A stretch of DNA of 64,000 nt from Duganella sp. CF517 (GCF_900110275.1 NZ_FODC01000004.1:248001-312000); one strand, 5' to 3'. Positions 40,699-49,991 are shown, counted from the first letter of the stretch. Notes: generated from the letters alone by a model not told the origin. Numbers and translations: made by a program.

Positions 40699-41745
40699 AT
40701 GAGCGCTGATATCACTTCCACGCCACGTCCAAAACCGGAGCAGTCGATGCACACCAGCACAGCCCAGGCGACCGCTGCCGAGCAAGCTGCCACGCAAGCG
40801 ATGCACCGCACCATGCGCAACCAGCGCATCCAGGATTTCTTCTTCCACAAAGTGACGATGACGTTCGCGCTGTCCGTGCTGGCGGTGCTGCTTGGCATCA
40901 TCATCTCGCTGATGGTCGGCGCCTGGCCGGCCTTCAAGGAGTTCGGCCCGGCCTTCATCACCACCGTCGAATGGGACCCGGTCAACGATAAATATGGCGC
41001 CTTGATCGCCATCGTCGGCACCCTGGCCACGTCCGGCATCGCGCTGCTGATCGCCTTCCCGGTCAGCTTCGGCATCGCCTTGTTCCTCACCGAAATCTGC
41101 CCGGCCTCGCTGCGCCGCCCGCTCGGCACCGCCGTCGAGCTGCTGGCCGGCGTGCCGTCGATCATCTACGGCATGTGGGGCCTGTTCGTGTTCGCGCCGC
41201 TGTTCGGCGACCACGTCCAGCCGCTGCTGAAAGCCGTGCTGGGACCGCTGCCGATCATCGGCCCGTTCTTTTCGGGTCCGACCATGGGCATCGGCATCCT
41301 GACCGCCGCGCTGATCCTGGCCGTGATGATCATCCCGTTCATCTCGTCGGTGATGCGCGACGTGTTCGAGATCGTGCCGGCCGTGCTGAAGGAATCGGCC
41401 TACGGCCTGGGCTGCACCCGCTGGGAAGTGGTGCGCAAGATCGTGCTGCCTTACACCAAGACCGGCGTCGTCGGCGGCGTCATGCTCGGCCTGGGCCGCG
41501 CGCTCGGCGAGACGATGGCCGTCACCTTCGTCATCGGCAACGCCAACAAGCTGTCGTTCTCCTTGTTCGCCGCCGGCAACTCGATCGCCTCGACCCTGGC
41601 CAACGAATTCGCCGAGTCCGACACCGTGCTGCACACGTCGTCGCTGTTCGCGCTGGCGCTGATCCTGTTCGTCATCACGTTTATCGTTCTGTCCGCCGCC
41701 AAGCTGATGTTGGCCGGCATGTCCCGCAAGGAAGGCATCAAATGA
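40699..41745 (+). CDS. pstC: Phosphate ABC transporter permease PstC
   Basis: A 348-residue inner-membrane permease with six or so transmembrane segments after an extended cytoplasmic N terminus (about 50 residues, Ala/Thr/Gln-rich). The family blocks [21 protein letters not shown] and the EAA-type loop [23 protein letters not shown] are present. It pairs with PstA and PstB. The stop overlaps the pstA start (ATGA). Confidence 0.95.
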   Translation: MSADITSTPRPKPEQSMHTSTAQATAAEQAATQAMHRTMRNQRIQDFFFHKVTMTFALSVLAVLLGIIISLMVGAWPAFKEFGPAFITTVEWDPVNDKYGALIAIVGTLATSGIALLIAFPVSFGIALFLTEICPASLRRPLGTAVELLAGVPSIIYGMWGLFVFAPLFGDHVQPLLKAVLGPLPIIGPFFSGPTMGIGILTAALILAVMIIPFISSVMRDVFEIVPAVLKESAYGLGCTRWEVVRKIVLPYTKTGVVGGVMLGLGRALGETMAVTFVIGNANKLSFSLFAAGNSIASTLANEFAESDTVLHTSSLFALALILFVITFIVLSAAKLMLAGMSRKEGIK

Positions 41746-42650
41746 ACCAAGCCGCTATCAATTCCGCGAATTCCGCGCACGCATCGATTCCCCCCGCGGC
41801 GCCGGTCAACAAGGTCTACCGCAAGCGGCTGCTCAAGCACCGTATCGGCATTGCGCTGTCGGTGTTCGCCATGACGATCGGCCTGGCCGTGCTGTCGTGG
41901 ATTCTGATCACCTTGATCATCAAGGGCTTCGGCGCGCTGAGCGTGAACATGTTTACCGAAACCACGCCGGCCCCCGGCAGCGAAGGCGGCGGTCTGGCCA
42001 ACGCCATCTTCGGCAGCTTCATGATCGTCGGCCTGTCGACGTTGCTGAGCACGCCGATCGGCATCCTGGCCGGCATCTACCTGGCCGAATACGGCGAAGA
42101 GAACAAGATCGCCGCCATCACCCGTTTCGTCACCGACATCATGCTGTCGGCGCCATCGATCGTGATCGGCATGTTCGTCTGGGCCATGTACGTGGCCACC
42201 ACCAAGCATTATTCCGGTTACGCCGGCTCGATCGCGCTGGCGCTGATCGCCATCCCGGTCGTGGTGCGCACCACCGACAACATGCTGCGCCTGGTGCCGA
42301 ACAGCCTGCTCGAGGCGGCCTTCGCCCTCGGCGCGCCGCGCTGGAAAGTGGCCATGCTGGTGCGCCTGCGCGCCGTCAAGGCCGGCGTCATCACGGGCGT
42401 GCTGCTGGCCGTGGCCCGCATCTCCGGCGAAACAGCGCCGCTGCTGTTCACCGCGTTGAACAACCAGTTCTTCAGCAAGGACATGAACGGCCCGATGGCC
42501 AACCTGCCGGTGGTGATCTACGGCTTCGCGATGAGCCCTTACGACAACTGGCGCGACCTGGCCTGGGGCGGCGCGCTGCTGGTGACGTTTAGCGTGCTGG
42601 CGCTGAATATCGTCTCGCGCACCCTGTTCAGCCAGAAAATCCCGAACTAA
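41742..42650 (+). CDS. pstA: Phosphate ABC transporter permease PstA
   Basis: A 302-residue permease partner of PstC. Characteristic segments are [15 protein letters not shown] and the cytoplasmic loop [21 protein letters not shown]. The start [13 protein letters not shown] at 41742 overlaps pstC by 4 bases; longer in-frame readings extend into pstC and are not real. A 42-base gap leads to pstB. Confidence 0.95.
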   Translation: MNQAAINSANSAHASIPPAAPVNKVYRKRLLKHRIGIALSVFAMTIGLAVLSWILITLIIKGFGALSVNMFTETTPAPGSEGGGLANAIFGSFMIVGLSTLLSTPIGILAGIYLAEYGEENKIAAITRFVTDIMLSAPSIVIGMFVWAMYVATTKHYSGYAGSIALALIAIPVVVRTTDNMLRLVPNSLLEAAFALGAPRWKVAMLVRLRAVKAGVITGVLLAVARISGETAPLLFTALNNQFFSKDMNGPMANLPVVIYGFAMSPYDNWRDLAWGGALLVTFSVLALNIVSRTLFSQKIPN

Positions 42651-42692
42651 CGCATCGGCACAACCTTCGACCACTAGAAAAGCGATCGACAA

Positions 42693-43496
42693 ATGAATAC
42701 GCAACTGAGCCCGGAAAACACCGCCGTCTTGAGCGGTAACAAACGCAAGACCATCGAAATCAGCGGACTGAATTTCTTCTACGGTAAGACCCAGAGCCTG
42801 ACCAACGTCAACCTCGACATCCACGAGCGCCAGGTGACGGCCTTCATCGGCCCGTCCGGCTGCGGCAAGTCGACCCTGCTGCGCACCCTGAACCGCATGT
42901 ACGACCTGTACCCGGGCCAGCGCGCCGAAGGGTCGATCATGTACCGCGGCCGCAACATCCTCGAAGAAGGCCAGGACGTCAACATGCTGCGCGCCAAGGT
43001 CGGCATGGTGTTCCAGAAGCCGACGCCGTTCCCGATGTCGATCTACGACAACATCGCCTTCGGCGTGCGCCTGTACGAAGACCTGTCGAAGGGCGAGATG
43101 GACGAGCGCGTCGAATGGGCGCTGAAGAAGGCCGCGCTGTGGGGCGAGGTCAAGGACAAGCTGACCAAGAGCGGCCTGTCGCTGTCGGGCGGCCAGCAAC
43201 AGCGCCTGTGCATCGCGCGCGGCGTCGCCGTCAAGCCGGACGTGCTGCTGCTGGACGAGCCGACCTCGGCGCTGGACCCGATCTCGACCTCGAAAGTTGA
43301 GGAGCTGATCAGCGAACTGAAGCAGGATTACACGATCGCCATCGTTACCCACAACATGCAGCAGGCCGCGCGTTGCTCGGACTACACCGCCTACATGTAT
43401 CTGGGCGAGCTGGTCGAATTCGGCGAAACCGATCAGATCTTCATGAATCCGGCCCGCAAGGAAACCCAGGACTACATCACCGGCCGCTTCGGCTGA
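42693..43496 (+). CDS. pstB: Phosphate ABC transporter ATP-binding protein PstB
   Basis: A 267-residue ABC ATPase with Walker [10 protein letters not shown], signature [14 protein letters not shown], Walker [14 protein letters not shown] and switch His in VTHNMQQA. It energises phosphate uptake through PstC and PstA. Length and motifs are standard. phoU follows after 32 bases. Confidence 0.96.
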   Translation: MNTQLSPENTAVLSGNKRKTIEISGLNFFYGKTQSLTNVNLDIHERQVTAFIGPSGCGKSTLLRTLNRMYDLYPGQRAEGSIMYRGRNILEEGQDVNMLRAKVGMVFQKPTPFPMSIYDNIAFGVRLYEDLSKGEMDERVEWALKKAALWGEVKDKLTKSGLSLSGGQQQRLCIARGVAVKPDVLLLDEPTSALDPISTSKVEELISELKQDYTIAIVTHNMQQAARCSDYTAYMYLGELVEFGETDQIFMNPARKETQDYITGRFG

Positions 43497-43528
43497 TTGC
43501 AATTATAATATCGGATACGGAGAAGAAT

Positions 43529-44245
43529 ATGATCGGTGAGCACTCATCCAAACAGTACGACAATGAATTAGAAGCCATCCGCTCCAAGGTGTTGCTGATG
43601 GGCGGCATCGTCGAGACGCAGTTCCTCGACGCCATGACCTGCTTCCGCATCGGCAACCCCGAGCGCGCCGACCGCGTGATGCGCGAGGACGACACCGTCA
43701 ACCAGCTGGAAGTGTCGCTGGACGACGCCTGCAGCCACCTGATCGTGCGCCGCCAGCCGGCCGCCAATGATCTGCGCACCATCATGGCGACGATCAAGGT
43801 CATCACCGACCTCGAGCGCATCGGCGACGAAGCGACCAAGATCGCCCGCACCGCCAAGGCGCTGCACGCGCGCGGCGCGGTCACCGTCAACCATTACGAA
43901 ATGGTGCGCGGCATCGCCAACAACACCAGCGACATGCTGCACGACGCGCTCGACGCGTTCGCCCGCAACGACGGCAAGCAAGCCTTGCAGCTGATCGCCC
44001 AGGACGCCGTGATCGACCACGAGTTCCGTTCGATCATGCGCAACCTGATCACCTTCATGATGGAAGATCCGCGCACCATCTCGGCCGCGCTGGACACGCT
44101 GTGGGTCGCCAAGGCGATCGAGCGCATCGGCGATCACGCCAAGAACATCGCCGAATACGTCATCTACGTGGTTGAAGGCAAGGATATCCGTCACACCAAA
44201 ACCGTGCAGCCGATCCCTGACGACGTCCCGGCGCAAAGCGAGTAA
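43529..44245 (+). CDS. phoU: Phosphate signalling complex protein PhoU
   Basis: A 238-residue all-helical protein of two PhoU repeats. Metal-site motifs of the E/DxxxD type are visible (ITDLERIGDEATKIA in the first repeat, AIERIGDHAKNIAEYVIY in the second). PhoU links the Pst transporter to PhoR, keeping PhoB inactive when phosphate is plentiful. The start MIGEHSSKQYDNELE at 43529 has an ACGGAGAAG ribosome site. Confidence 0.96.
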   Translation: MIGEHSSKQYDNELEAIRSKVLLMGGIVETQFLDAMTCFRIGNPERADRVMREDDTVNQLEVSLDDACSHLIVRRQPAANDLRTIMATIKVITDLERIGDEATKIARTAKALHARGAVTVNHYEMVRGIANNTSDMLHDALDAFARNDGKQALQLIAQDAVIDHEFRSIMRNLITFMMEDPRTISAALDTLWVAKAIERIGDHAKNIAEYVIYVVEGKDIRHTKTVQPIPDDVPAQSE

Positions 44246-44253
44246 AAGAAGAA

Positions 44254-44943
44254 ATGGCATCTGATAAAACCACAGTACTGATCGTTGAAGATGAACCGGC
44301 GATTGTCGAACTGGTGACGTTCTCGCTGCGCGAGGCTGGCTGGAACTGCTGCGCGGTGCAAAGCGTGGGCGAGGCCTGGGACTTCATCCAGACCCGCACG
44401 CCGCAGTTGATATTGCTCGACTGGATGCTGCCGGACCAGACCGGCCTGCGCCTGCTGGCGCGCATCCGCTCGGACCGTCAGTTCAACGAGATCCCGGTGA
44501 TCATGTTGACGGCCAAGAGCATGGAAGAGGACAAGCTGGCCGGCCTCAACAGCGGCGCCGATGACTACGTCACCAAGCCGTTCTCGCCGCGCGAGCTGCT
44601 GGCGCGCGCCAAGGCGCTGCTGCGCCGCAAGAGCCCGGAGCATGCGCAAGCGACGATGCGCGCCGCCAACGTCATGTTGGACCCGGTCAGCTGCACGGTC
44701 TCGATGGACGAGCAGAAGATCGACATCGGCCACGCCGAATACAAATTGCTCAAGTTCCTGCTGGCGCATCCGGAGCGCGTGTTCTCGCGCAGCCAGCTGC
44801 TCGACAAGGTCTGGGGCGACCACGTCGTCATCGAGGAACGCACCGTCGACGTGCACGTTCTGCGCCTGCGCAAGGCCCTGAAGGAAGCGGAGCATTTGAT
44901 TAAGACCGTTCGTAGTGTAGGCTACATGCTTTCGGAAAAATAA
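44254..44943 (+). CDS. phoB: Phosphate regulon response regulator PhoB
   Basis: A 229-residue OmpR/PhoB-type regulator. Receiver domain with acidic EDEP and phosphoacceptor Asp in LLDWMLPDQTGLRLL; the switch Thr and Lys are in MLTAKS and DDYVTKPFSPREL. The C-terminal winged helix includes FSRSQLLDKVWGDHVVIEERTVDVH. It binds Pho boxes such as those at 39300-39332 and 39482-39514. Nine bases after phoU. Confidence 0.96.
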   Translation: MASDKTTVLIVEDEPAIVELVTFSLREAGWNCCAVQSVGEAWDFIQTRTPQLILLDWMLPDQTGLRLLARIRSDRQFNEIPVIMLTAKSMEEDKLAGLNSGADDYVTKPFSPRELLARAKALLRRKSPEHAQATMRAANVMLDPVSCTVSMDEQKIDIGHAEYKLLKFLLAHPERVFSRSQLLDKVWGDHVVIEERTVDVHVLRLRKALKEAEHLIKTVRSVGYMLSEK

Positions 44944-44967
44944 GTCTCACACATAAGTCTCGCAAAA

Positions 44968-46281
44968 ATGAATCCAAAACTGGTGTTCTGGGTGCCGGCA
45001 GCATTGCGCACCGCTCTTATTCTGGCGGTGTGCGCCTTGCTGGGCTGGATGTTCGGATGGATGACCGGTCTGGTGGTCGCCCTGGTGGCGATGCTGGTGA
45101 TGGTGTTCGTGCAGCTGTCCTACCTGTACCAGCTGAGCAACTGGATGGACGATCCGCAAAGCGCCAAGCTGCCCGACGGCTGGGGCGCCTGGACCAACAT
45201 CTTCTCGCGGCTGTACCGCATGCGCCGCGACGACGAGAAAAACCAGGCCGAGCTGACCGAATGGCTGGCGCGCTTCCGCCAGGCCATGCACCTGCTGCCG
45301 GACGGCGTGGTCATCATGGACGACGTGCTGTTCCTGGAATGGTGCAATCCGGCCGCCGAAAAGCACCTGGGCCTGACGCACGAGCGTGACAAGGGCATGC
45401 GCGTGACCAACCTGGTGCGCAATCCCGACTTCATGGATTACATCATCCTCGGCCGCTACGAGCAGCCGCTGACGATCAGCTTCCGCGAGCGCAAGCTGAT
45501 CGTGCACATCATTCCGTTCGAAAACCGCCGCCAGATCCTGGTCACGCACGACGCCACCGAGACCGAGCGCATCGAGGAGATGCGCCGCGACTTCATCGCC
45601 AACGCCTCGCACGAGCTGCGCACGCCGCTGACGGTGATCGTCGGCTTCCTGGAGATCGCCGCGTCGGAAGGGCTGGACGTGGCCACGCGCTCGGCGCACC
45701 TGAAGCTGATGACGGAGCAGGGCCACCGCATGCAACACCTGATCGAGGACATGCTGACCTTGTCGCGGCTGGAATCGGTCGATTATCCGATGCGGCCCGA
45801 GCACCTCGACGTGCGCAAGCTGATGGAGCAGGTGCTGCGCGACGCCCGCGCGCTGTCGGCCGGCAAGCACGAGATCACGATGGAGTTCGACGGCCCGGAC
45901 ATCATGGGCAGCTACGAGGAATTGCACAGCGCCTTCGGCAACCTGGCGTCGAACGCGGTGCGTTACACGCCGGCCGGCGGCAAGATCAACCTGGTCTGGC
46001 GCGAGTTCGACGGCGGCGTCAAGTTCAAGGTCGAGGATACCGGCATCGGCATCAGTCCCGAGCATATCTCGCGGCTGACCGAGCGCTTCTACCGGGTCGA
46101 CAAGAGCCGCTCGCGAGAGACGCAGGGCACGGGTCTGGGCCTGGCGATCGTCAAGCACGTGCTGCTGCGCCATGGCAGCACCTTGCAGATCAAATCGGAA
46201 GCGGGCAAGGGCAGCAGCTTCATCGTGTGCCTGCCGAAGACGGCCATCGTGCAGCGCCAGCCGGAGTTGATGCTCAACTAA
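44968..46281 (+). CDS. phoR: Phosphate regulon sensor histidine kinase PhoR
   Basis: A 437-residue sensor kinase: two N-terminal membrane helices with only a short periplasmic loop, a charged linker, a PAS domain (about 95-185, LPDGVVIMDDVLFLEWCNPA), HisKA with phosphorylated His in NASHELRTPLTV, and HATPase (N box SAFGNLASNAVRYTPAGG; G1 box VEDTGIGIS; G2 TGLGLAIVKH). It lacks a large periplasmic sensor, as is usual for PhoR, which senses via Pst/PhoU. Last gene of the pst operon. Confidence 0.95.
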   Translation: MNPKLVFWVPAALRTALILAVCALLGWMFGWMTGLVVALVAMLVMVFVQLSYLYQLSNWMDDPQSAKLPDGWGAWTNIFSRLYRMRRDDEKNQAELTEWLARFRQAMHLLPDGVVIMDDVLFLEWCNPAAEKHLGLTHERDKGMRVTNLVRNPDFMDYIILGRYEQPLTISFRERKLIVHIIPFENRRQILVTHDATETERIEEMRRDFIANASHELRTPLTVIVGFLEIAASEGLDVATRSAHLKLMTEQGHRMQHLIEDMLTLSRLESVDYPMRPEHLDVRKLMEQVLRDARALSAGKHEITMEFDGPDIMGSYEELHSAFGNLASNAVRYTPAGGKINLVWREFDGGVKFKVEDTGIGISPEHISRLTERFYRVDKSRSRETQGTGLGLAIVKHVLLRHGSTLQIKSEAGKGSSFIVCLPKTAIVQRQPELMLN

Positions 46282-46318
46282 GACCCGGGACCGAACAAAT
46301 CCCCACGGAGACACGTAG

Positions 46319-46344
46319 GGCGGATTAGCGTAGCGTAATCCGCC
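46319..46344. repeat. Dispersed palindromic repeat (GGCGGATTA type)
   Basis: Perfect 9-bp inverted repeat GGCGGATTA/TAATCCGCC around GCGTAGCG. The same motif recurs in variant form near 6835-6865 and at 58685-58722, so it is a dispersed intergenic palindrome. Here it lies 38 bases after phoR and could end the transcript by forming a hairpin. Confidence 0.65.
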
Positions 46345-46398
46345 ATGCATGCGTCACCAGCGGCACACGGAGCACTAGCGGGATGAAAGGTGGCACGT

Positions 46399-47001
46399 TT
46401 ACCTTTTTGGTTCGAAATACGGGTTAAATGCCTTTCGCAACTCGGGTGGCAAGGCCTCGAAGTCCACACGCTGGGCTTTGAGTTCCAAGACGAGCCTGTC
46501 ACGACCGCCGAATGCCCTGACAGTTCGTGCCGCAAGATCGACCGCAAGCATTTTCAACACGCGATCAGGCACGTTCCCGTCGCTGTCGGCGTTTGGGTCG
46601 TGTAACCAAAAAGTTTCATCTGCCCCGTCGCCGCCGCACTTGTCGCCCGTTACGGTGAATACTGTTCCTTGTTTGGCAATCTCGTATTTTTGTCTACCAG
46701 GGCCAGGATTACTCCGCTTGTAATAACCTGCCAGAACGTAATACGAACTTGCTGCGTCCTTTGCTCGGCCAAATATCCACATATGGGCCGTGTATCGTTG
46801 GTCATCATAAAGCTGCGGGCATTTTATCCGTACATCTTCTGGGAGCGGCTCAACGTTTATCCCTTCGAGCGGCACACGTAGGCCCAACACCGGGACCGTT
46901 AGGAACTGCGGTGGCTTATCACGCCCTGTTGCCGATGCCGCCGCCGTGCTGATGGCAATTAGAGCCGCAGTGGCGACTCGCTTAATAGCGGTAGACGGCA
47001 T
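46399..47001 (-). CDS. Exported hypothetical protein, putative immunity partner of the upstream amidase
   Basis: A 200-residue protein with a convincing signal peptide (MPSTAIKRVATAALIAISTAAASA). The mature part holds two cysteines (IKCPQLYDD and GDKCGG) that could form a disulfide, and has no recognised domain. Its start lies 20 bases inside the 3' end of the amidase-like gene, same strand. Exported proteins overlapping a peptidoglycan-amidase gene are typical periplasmic immunity proteins, but that role is inference from position. I chose the start at 47001; the longer frame from 47103 is just the amidase region read in another frame. Confidence 0.6.
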   Translation of the reverse strand: MPSTAIKRVATAALIAISTAAASATGRDKPPQFLTVPVLGLRVPLEGINVEPLPEDVRIKCPQLYDDQRYTAHMWIFGRAKDAASSYYVLAGYYKRSNPGPGRQKYEIAKQGTVFTVTGDKCGGDGADETFWLHDPNADSDGNVPDRVLKMLAVDLAARTVRAFGGRDRLVLELKAQRVDFEALPPELRKAFNPYFEPKR

Positions 47002-47372
47002 ATTGAGGCCTCTCGCTCCGGTATTTTTTGCCCGCCCAAAAATCAGGTTGGACAAAATCTGAAATCCATTTCTGGCCGTCATAACCGGCGACATGTCCGG
47101 CAATACTGCTTTTGTGGGGTTGCATCACCATCACGTCGCCGCGAATAAAATTGTAGTGGTCAGGATCGTCCACCTTAATTTCGTGAAAGCCGAGCCGTTC
47201 CAAGGTCAGGCAATAAAGCTTGCCATAATGAGGAGGGCTATATTCAATAAAAATGCGCGCCGCCCGCTTGAAGGGCTTTTCTGACGTATTCGCCGCACTT
47301 CCCATGTCCCGGCGGGCCATCGTCAGCCGCATCACGCAAATGGTTGATGAATTTTTCGATATTTACCGGCAT
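46982..47372 (-). pseudogene. CHAP/NlpC-P60-like amidase (Tae-type toxin), frameshifted
   Basis: Two frames join into a 129-residue protein: MPVNIEKFINHLRDAADDG... GHGKCGEYVRKALQAGGAHF from 47372, then IEYSPPHYGKLYCLTLERLG... to the stop at 46982. The break is in a run of five T residues (47249-47253 on the complement); four would restore the frame. GKC (Cys26) and AGHVAGYDG (His93) form a plausible Cys-His pair, and SDFVQPDFWAGKKYR matches a pattern I recall from small amidase effectors of type VI secretion. No vgrG, hcp or other T6SS gene is nearby. Confidence 0.6.
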
Positions 47373-47538
47373 GGCGCACCCTTTTGCGATCTTGTTCGAC
47401 CCGATAAGTATTGCATTCTGGAATGGGCCGCGCATTGTGTGATGTCAAGCGTATGGCACTGCCGGGGAAGACAGCCATCCCGAAGCAGCAGCTGGAGTTG
47501 ACGCGCAGCTGAGGCATGCCTTCATCTTACTGCTGATG

Positions 47539-47940
47539 TCAAGTACCCTGGTTGATTTTCCACGGAACGCCAAAACGGTCGACCACGATGGCATAGCATG
47601 GCGACCAGAATGTTCTCTGCGGCGAGAGCACGACGTCCCCGTCGGTTTCTAACGCGTCGAAGATGGATCTGACCTTCGCCTCGGAGTCGACACCGAGCAG
47701 CACATAAAAGCCTTTCGGCTTCTCGTATCTGGTCGGATCCACATCCGCACCAGCCAACTCAACACCATCGATGCGGATATTCGCATGGACGATTCTATCC
47801 CCATGCGACGCCGACGCTGCGGGGAGCGGGGCGTCTTTAACCCGAAGCATCGTGCCGATCGTTCCGCCCAGGTGCTCGGCGTAGAAGTTAAACGCCTCCT
47901 CACACTGCCCGTTGTAATCGATATGAAATGACAAGCTCAT
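47539..47940 (-). CDS. VOC-family protein, PhnB-like
   Basis: A 133-residue glyoxalase/bleomycin-resistance-fold protein. MSLSFHIDYNGQCEEAFNFYAEHLGG is the usual PhnB-like opening, and YAIVVDRFGVPWKIN the usual ending (DRFGxxWxIN). Members bind a metal and small organic ligands; this one has no assigned substrate. The in-frame extension to 48087 runs into a duplicated gene fragment and a REP palindrome and is not part of the protein. Confidence 0.85.
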   Translation of the reverse strand: MSLSFHIDYNGQCEEAFNFYAEHLGGTIGTMLRVKDAPLPAASASHGDRIVHANIRIDGVELAGADVDPTRYEKPKGFYVLLGVDSEAKVRSIFDALETDGDVVLSPQRTFWSPCYAIVVDRFGVPWKINQGT

Positions 47941-47960
47941 CTTGAGTGCATCCTTAAAAG

Positions 47961-48064
47961 TTACGTCCCTTTGCTCTGCAGCGCCTTCACGCAACTCTGC
48001 AACGCATCTTCGAACGAATGGGACACGTGATCTGCCTGTTCGAACCTGCACTCCCGTAAGTCCA
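47961..48064 (-). pseudogene. Duplicated 3' end of an AI-2E transporter gene
   Basis: On the minus strand this encodes DLRECRFEQADHVSHSFEDA... ending in its own TAA at 47963-47961. It matches the last 33 residues of the intact AI-2E gene at 50156-52039 except at the final few positions. The 87-bp core (47977-48063) differs from 50172-50258 at only two bases. The rest of the copy is missing: a REP palindrome begins immediately upstream. This is the remnant of a duplicated gene. Confidence 0.85.
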
Positions 48065-48068
48065 GCAA

Positions 48069-48210
48069 CGGGGGTCAAGTCTGTCATTCGGACACAAGCT
48101 CAGCAACGGGGGGCACAACGGGGGTCAAGTCTGTCATTCGGACACAAGCTCAGCACTGAAAGGCTTCTATTGTTCAGGCTGTGTCCGAATGACAGACTTG
48201 ACCCCGTCCT
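48069..48210. repeat. REP-like palindrome cluster, left of IS110 remnant
   Basis: A full hairpin with perfect 26-bp arms at 48121-48146 and 48180-48205 (arm begins GGGGTCAAGTCTGTCATTCG), preceded by one extra half-copy at about 48071-48096. A near-identical unit lies at 49014-49133. The boundary GACCCCGTCCTG is shared by both copies. This is the same family as 17846-17928. Confidence 0.85.
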
Positions 48211-48212
48211 GG

Positions 48213-48817
48213 AAAATCGGCGTCACGCTTGAGCCCGGGGTGGCGGTCGATGTGGTCGTTGATGTCATTTTCAAGCTTATCGATTTCGGCGTCGCGCCAG
48301 TCGACATGCTGCTTGACGTGCTAAGCGACCTCGTCCATCCCGCCATGTCCAGCGCCTCAAGCCGATTTTGTTCCTGCTGGCGAATATCTTTCAAGGCCTG
48401 CGCGCGCAGCGACCATGTCCGCAGCTGGCGTTGTTCAAGCGGCGGCGGGTTCAAGGGCGCGGGTTTCATCGCGCTGCGGTAGCGCGCGATCAGGGCGGCA
48501 TCAATGCCGTCATTTTTGTTGCGGATGTTCTCGCTATGGCCAAAGCCTTTGATGCAGGCCGGGTTGACCACGCTCACGCGCAGCCCGGCTTGATGCAACG
48601 CCAGCGCCGCCGGTTCGGAATACACTCCCGTGGCCTCCATGCAAACATGCAGTGCCGACAGCGGCACCTTCGCCTTGCCCAGCCACTCGATCAACGTCTG
48701 GTGGCCCTTGGCGCAATTTTCCACCACCTTGGCTTTGATTTTTTCGTCTATCAGCAACGCCATATCGAGCTTCTTCTTGCTGACATCTATCCCTACTGCT
48801 CCATACATCGTATCCAT
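48213..48817 (-). pseudogene. IS110-family transposase, frameshifted and 3'-truncated
   Basis: The N-terminal DEDD RuvC-like domain is clear: MYGAVGIDVSKKKLDMAL (first Asp), HVCMEATGVYSEP (Glu), and NIRNKNDGIDAALIARY (Asp residues). After about residue 155 the frame is lost near 48340: the correct continuation (QHVDWRDAEIDKLENDINDH, then IDRHPGLKRDADF) is in another frame behind a stop. The sequence then ends at a REP palindrome, so the C-terminal Transposase_20 domain with the catalytic Ser is missing. Inactive. Confidence 0.88.
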
Positions 48818-49012
48818 TTTTGACCTTCCTCGTATGCGGGCTTACGCATGAAGCGATGGCCCAAGATACCGTTCGGACTTATAAAATGAAACAGGCGGAG
48901 GCACCTATCTGACCCGCGTGCTCCATGGCACTAAGTCTGGTCGGTGTCACTCTGCCCGGCCGTTTCAACATCGGTATTATCCAATGGCGACGCGGTATGC
49001 TCAGTATACGAA
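48818..49012 (-). other. Upstream non-coding end of the IS110 remnant; possible bridge-RNA locus
   Basis: 195 bases lie between the transposase start and the next REP copy, with no credible gene. In the IS110 group the non-coding end 5' of the transposase encodes the bridge RNA that selects target and donor DNA. Position and length fit, and short complementary segments (for example around GTGCTCCATGGCAC, 48918-48931) could form stem-loops. No structure was computed, so this is only a candidate. Confidence 0.35.
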
Positions 49013-49013
49013 G

Positions 49014-49133
49014 TCTGTCATTCGGACACAAGCTCAGCAACGGGGGTCAAGTCTGTCATTCGGACACAAGCTCAGCACTGAAAGGCTTCTATTGTTCAGG
49101 CTATGTCCGAATGACAGACTTGACCCCGTCCTG
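49014..49133. repeat. REP-like palindrome cluster, right of IS110 remnant
   Basis: A truncated half-copy (AAGTCTGTCATTCGGACACA, starting about 49015), followed by a complete hairpin with arms at 49043-49068 and 49102-49127 that differ at one base. The unit is nearly identical to 48121-48210, including the spacer that begins AGCTCAGCACTGAAAGG. The two copies bracket the IS110 remnant in direct orientation. Confidence 0.85.
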
Positions 49134-49181
49134 TGATTTGCGGAGGCGCCGACGGGCCCAGGATTTTGGTATCCTCGCCGC

Positions 49182-49485
49182 GTGAAGCTACCGATCACCG
49201 CATTGCTGGGCGCTTGCGTCCTTCCCGCCTTGGCCGCCGCGCCGGCGGGTATCCGGTTCGTCCATCAGGATTGGGAACTCGCCTGCGACAACACGCGCGC
49301 CTGCCGCGCCTGGGGCGCCGTCGCGCCTCATGGGCGCCTGCGTGGACGCCAGGGAATGGGTGTGGGATGGACGCCGCTTTGCGCAAACGCTGGTGGCAGA
49401 CAGCGGCATGAGTCGGACGCCGGGATTCGAAGGCCTCTGGAACCTGCCGACCTACGTGGCAAAGGTGACGCGCGGCCCGCGCTAA
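49182..49485 (+). pseudogene. DUF1176 protein gene with internal deletion and frameshift
   Basis: From a GTG at 49182 the first ~45 residues (KLPITALLGACVLPALAAAP, a signal peptide, then IRFVHQDWELACDNTRACRA) match the N terminus of DUF1176 proteins. After about 49320 the frame is wrong. Another frame carries a matching C terminus, GACVDAREWVWDGRRFAQTL... ending at TAA 49483-49485. The central ~200 residues usual for the family are absent, so the gene is broken. Confidence 0.65.
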
Positions 49486-49652
49486 TCGCCGTGCGACGCG
49501 TCCCGGGAGCTTTCGGCCCTCGCCGCCCAGCGCGATGGCGGACCTTCCCGTGGCTACGGCTCCCGCTTTCGCAGGTCATTTCCCCAACTTTGCCGACCGT
49601 CGTCGAGCGACGGGGAAAGGTGTCGATAAGTTCGCATTGCATGTCGACCGAA

Positions 49653-49991
49653 TCAAGGGCCCAATTTTTTGCGGGGTGTACGATACGATGGGATTCCTCG
49701 ACCGGGGCGGCCGCACCACCAACCCAGTGATATTGCGCCCGCGAGCGAAGCGATCACAAGCGCGTACCCTTGAGGGTTCGTTTCTTTGGAACCGAGAACC
49801 GAGCAGTGCAGTCCTGATTTATCACGAGGAGCCAACGCTTCGCACAGTACCTTTTGTCCTGACCTCGAGAGGTATCCTTTGCCTGGCTCGGCAAACGACA
49901 TGTCAATCAACAATGAAGTCAAAAAAAGAATCGCCACAAACAATAGTAGCTGAACGAGCATCCACAGCGGCCGATAAGGGAGGCCTACCAT
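49653..49991 (-). CDS. Hypothetical two-helix membrane protein
   Basis: A 112-residue minus-strand frame with two hydrophobic segments (WMLVQLLLFVAILFLTSLLI and YALVIASLAGAISLGWW) separated by a polar loop with two Cys. I do not recognise it. There is no clear Shine-Dalgarno before the ATG at 49991, and the region is otherwise degraded, so it may be a remnant. The helices argue against a random frame. Confidence 0.35.
   Translation of the reverse strand: MVGLPYRPLWMLVQLLLFVAILFLTSLLIDMSFAEPGKGYLSRSGQKVLCEALAPRDKSGLHCSVLGSKETNPQGYALVIASLAGAISLGWWCGRPGRGIPSYRTPRKKLGP

Noticed and set aside
47332..47517. Minus-strand frame of 61 codons upstream of the amidase
   Set aside because: Overlaps the amidase start in another frame, with no ribosome site, helix or motif.
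48189..48482. Plus-strand frame beginning MTDLTPSWKIGV
   Set aside because: Begins inside a REP palindrome and is antisense to the IS110 transposase; the Val/Asp-rich product is a shadow.
49486..49730. Continuation of the 49182 frame to 49730 as a 182-residue protein
   Set aside because: After about residue 45 the frame is Arg/Pro-rich noise. The matching DUF1176 C terminus is in another frame and stops at 49485.
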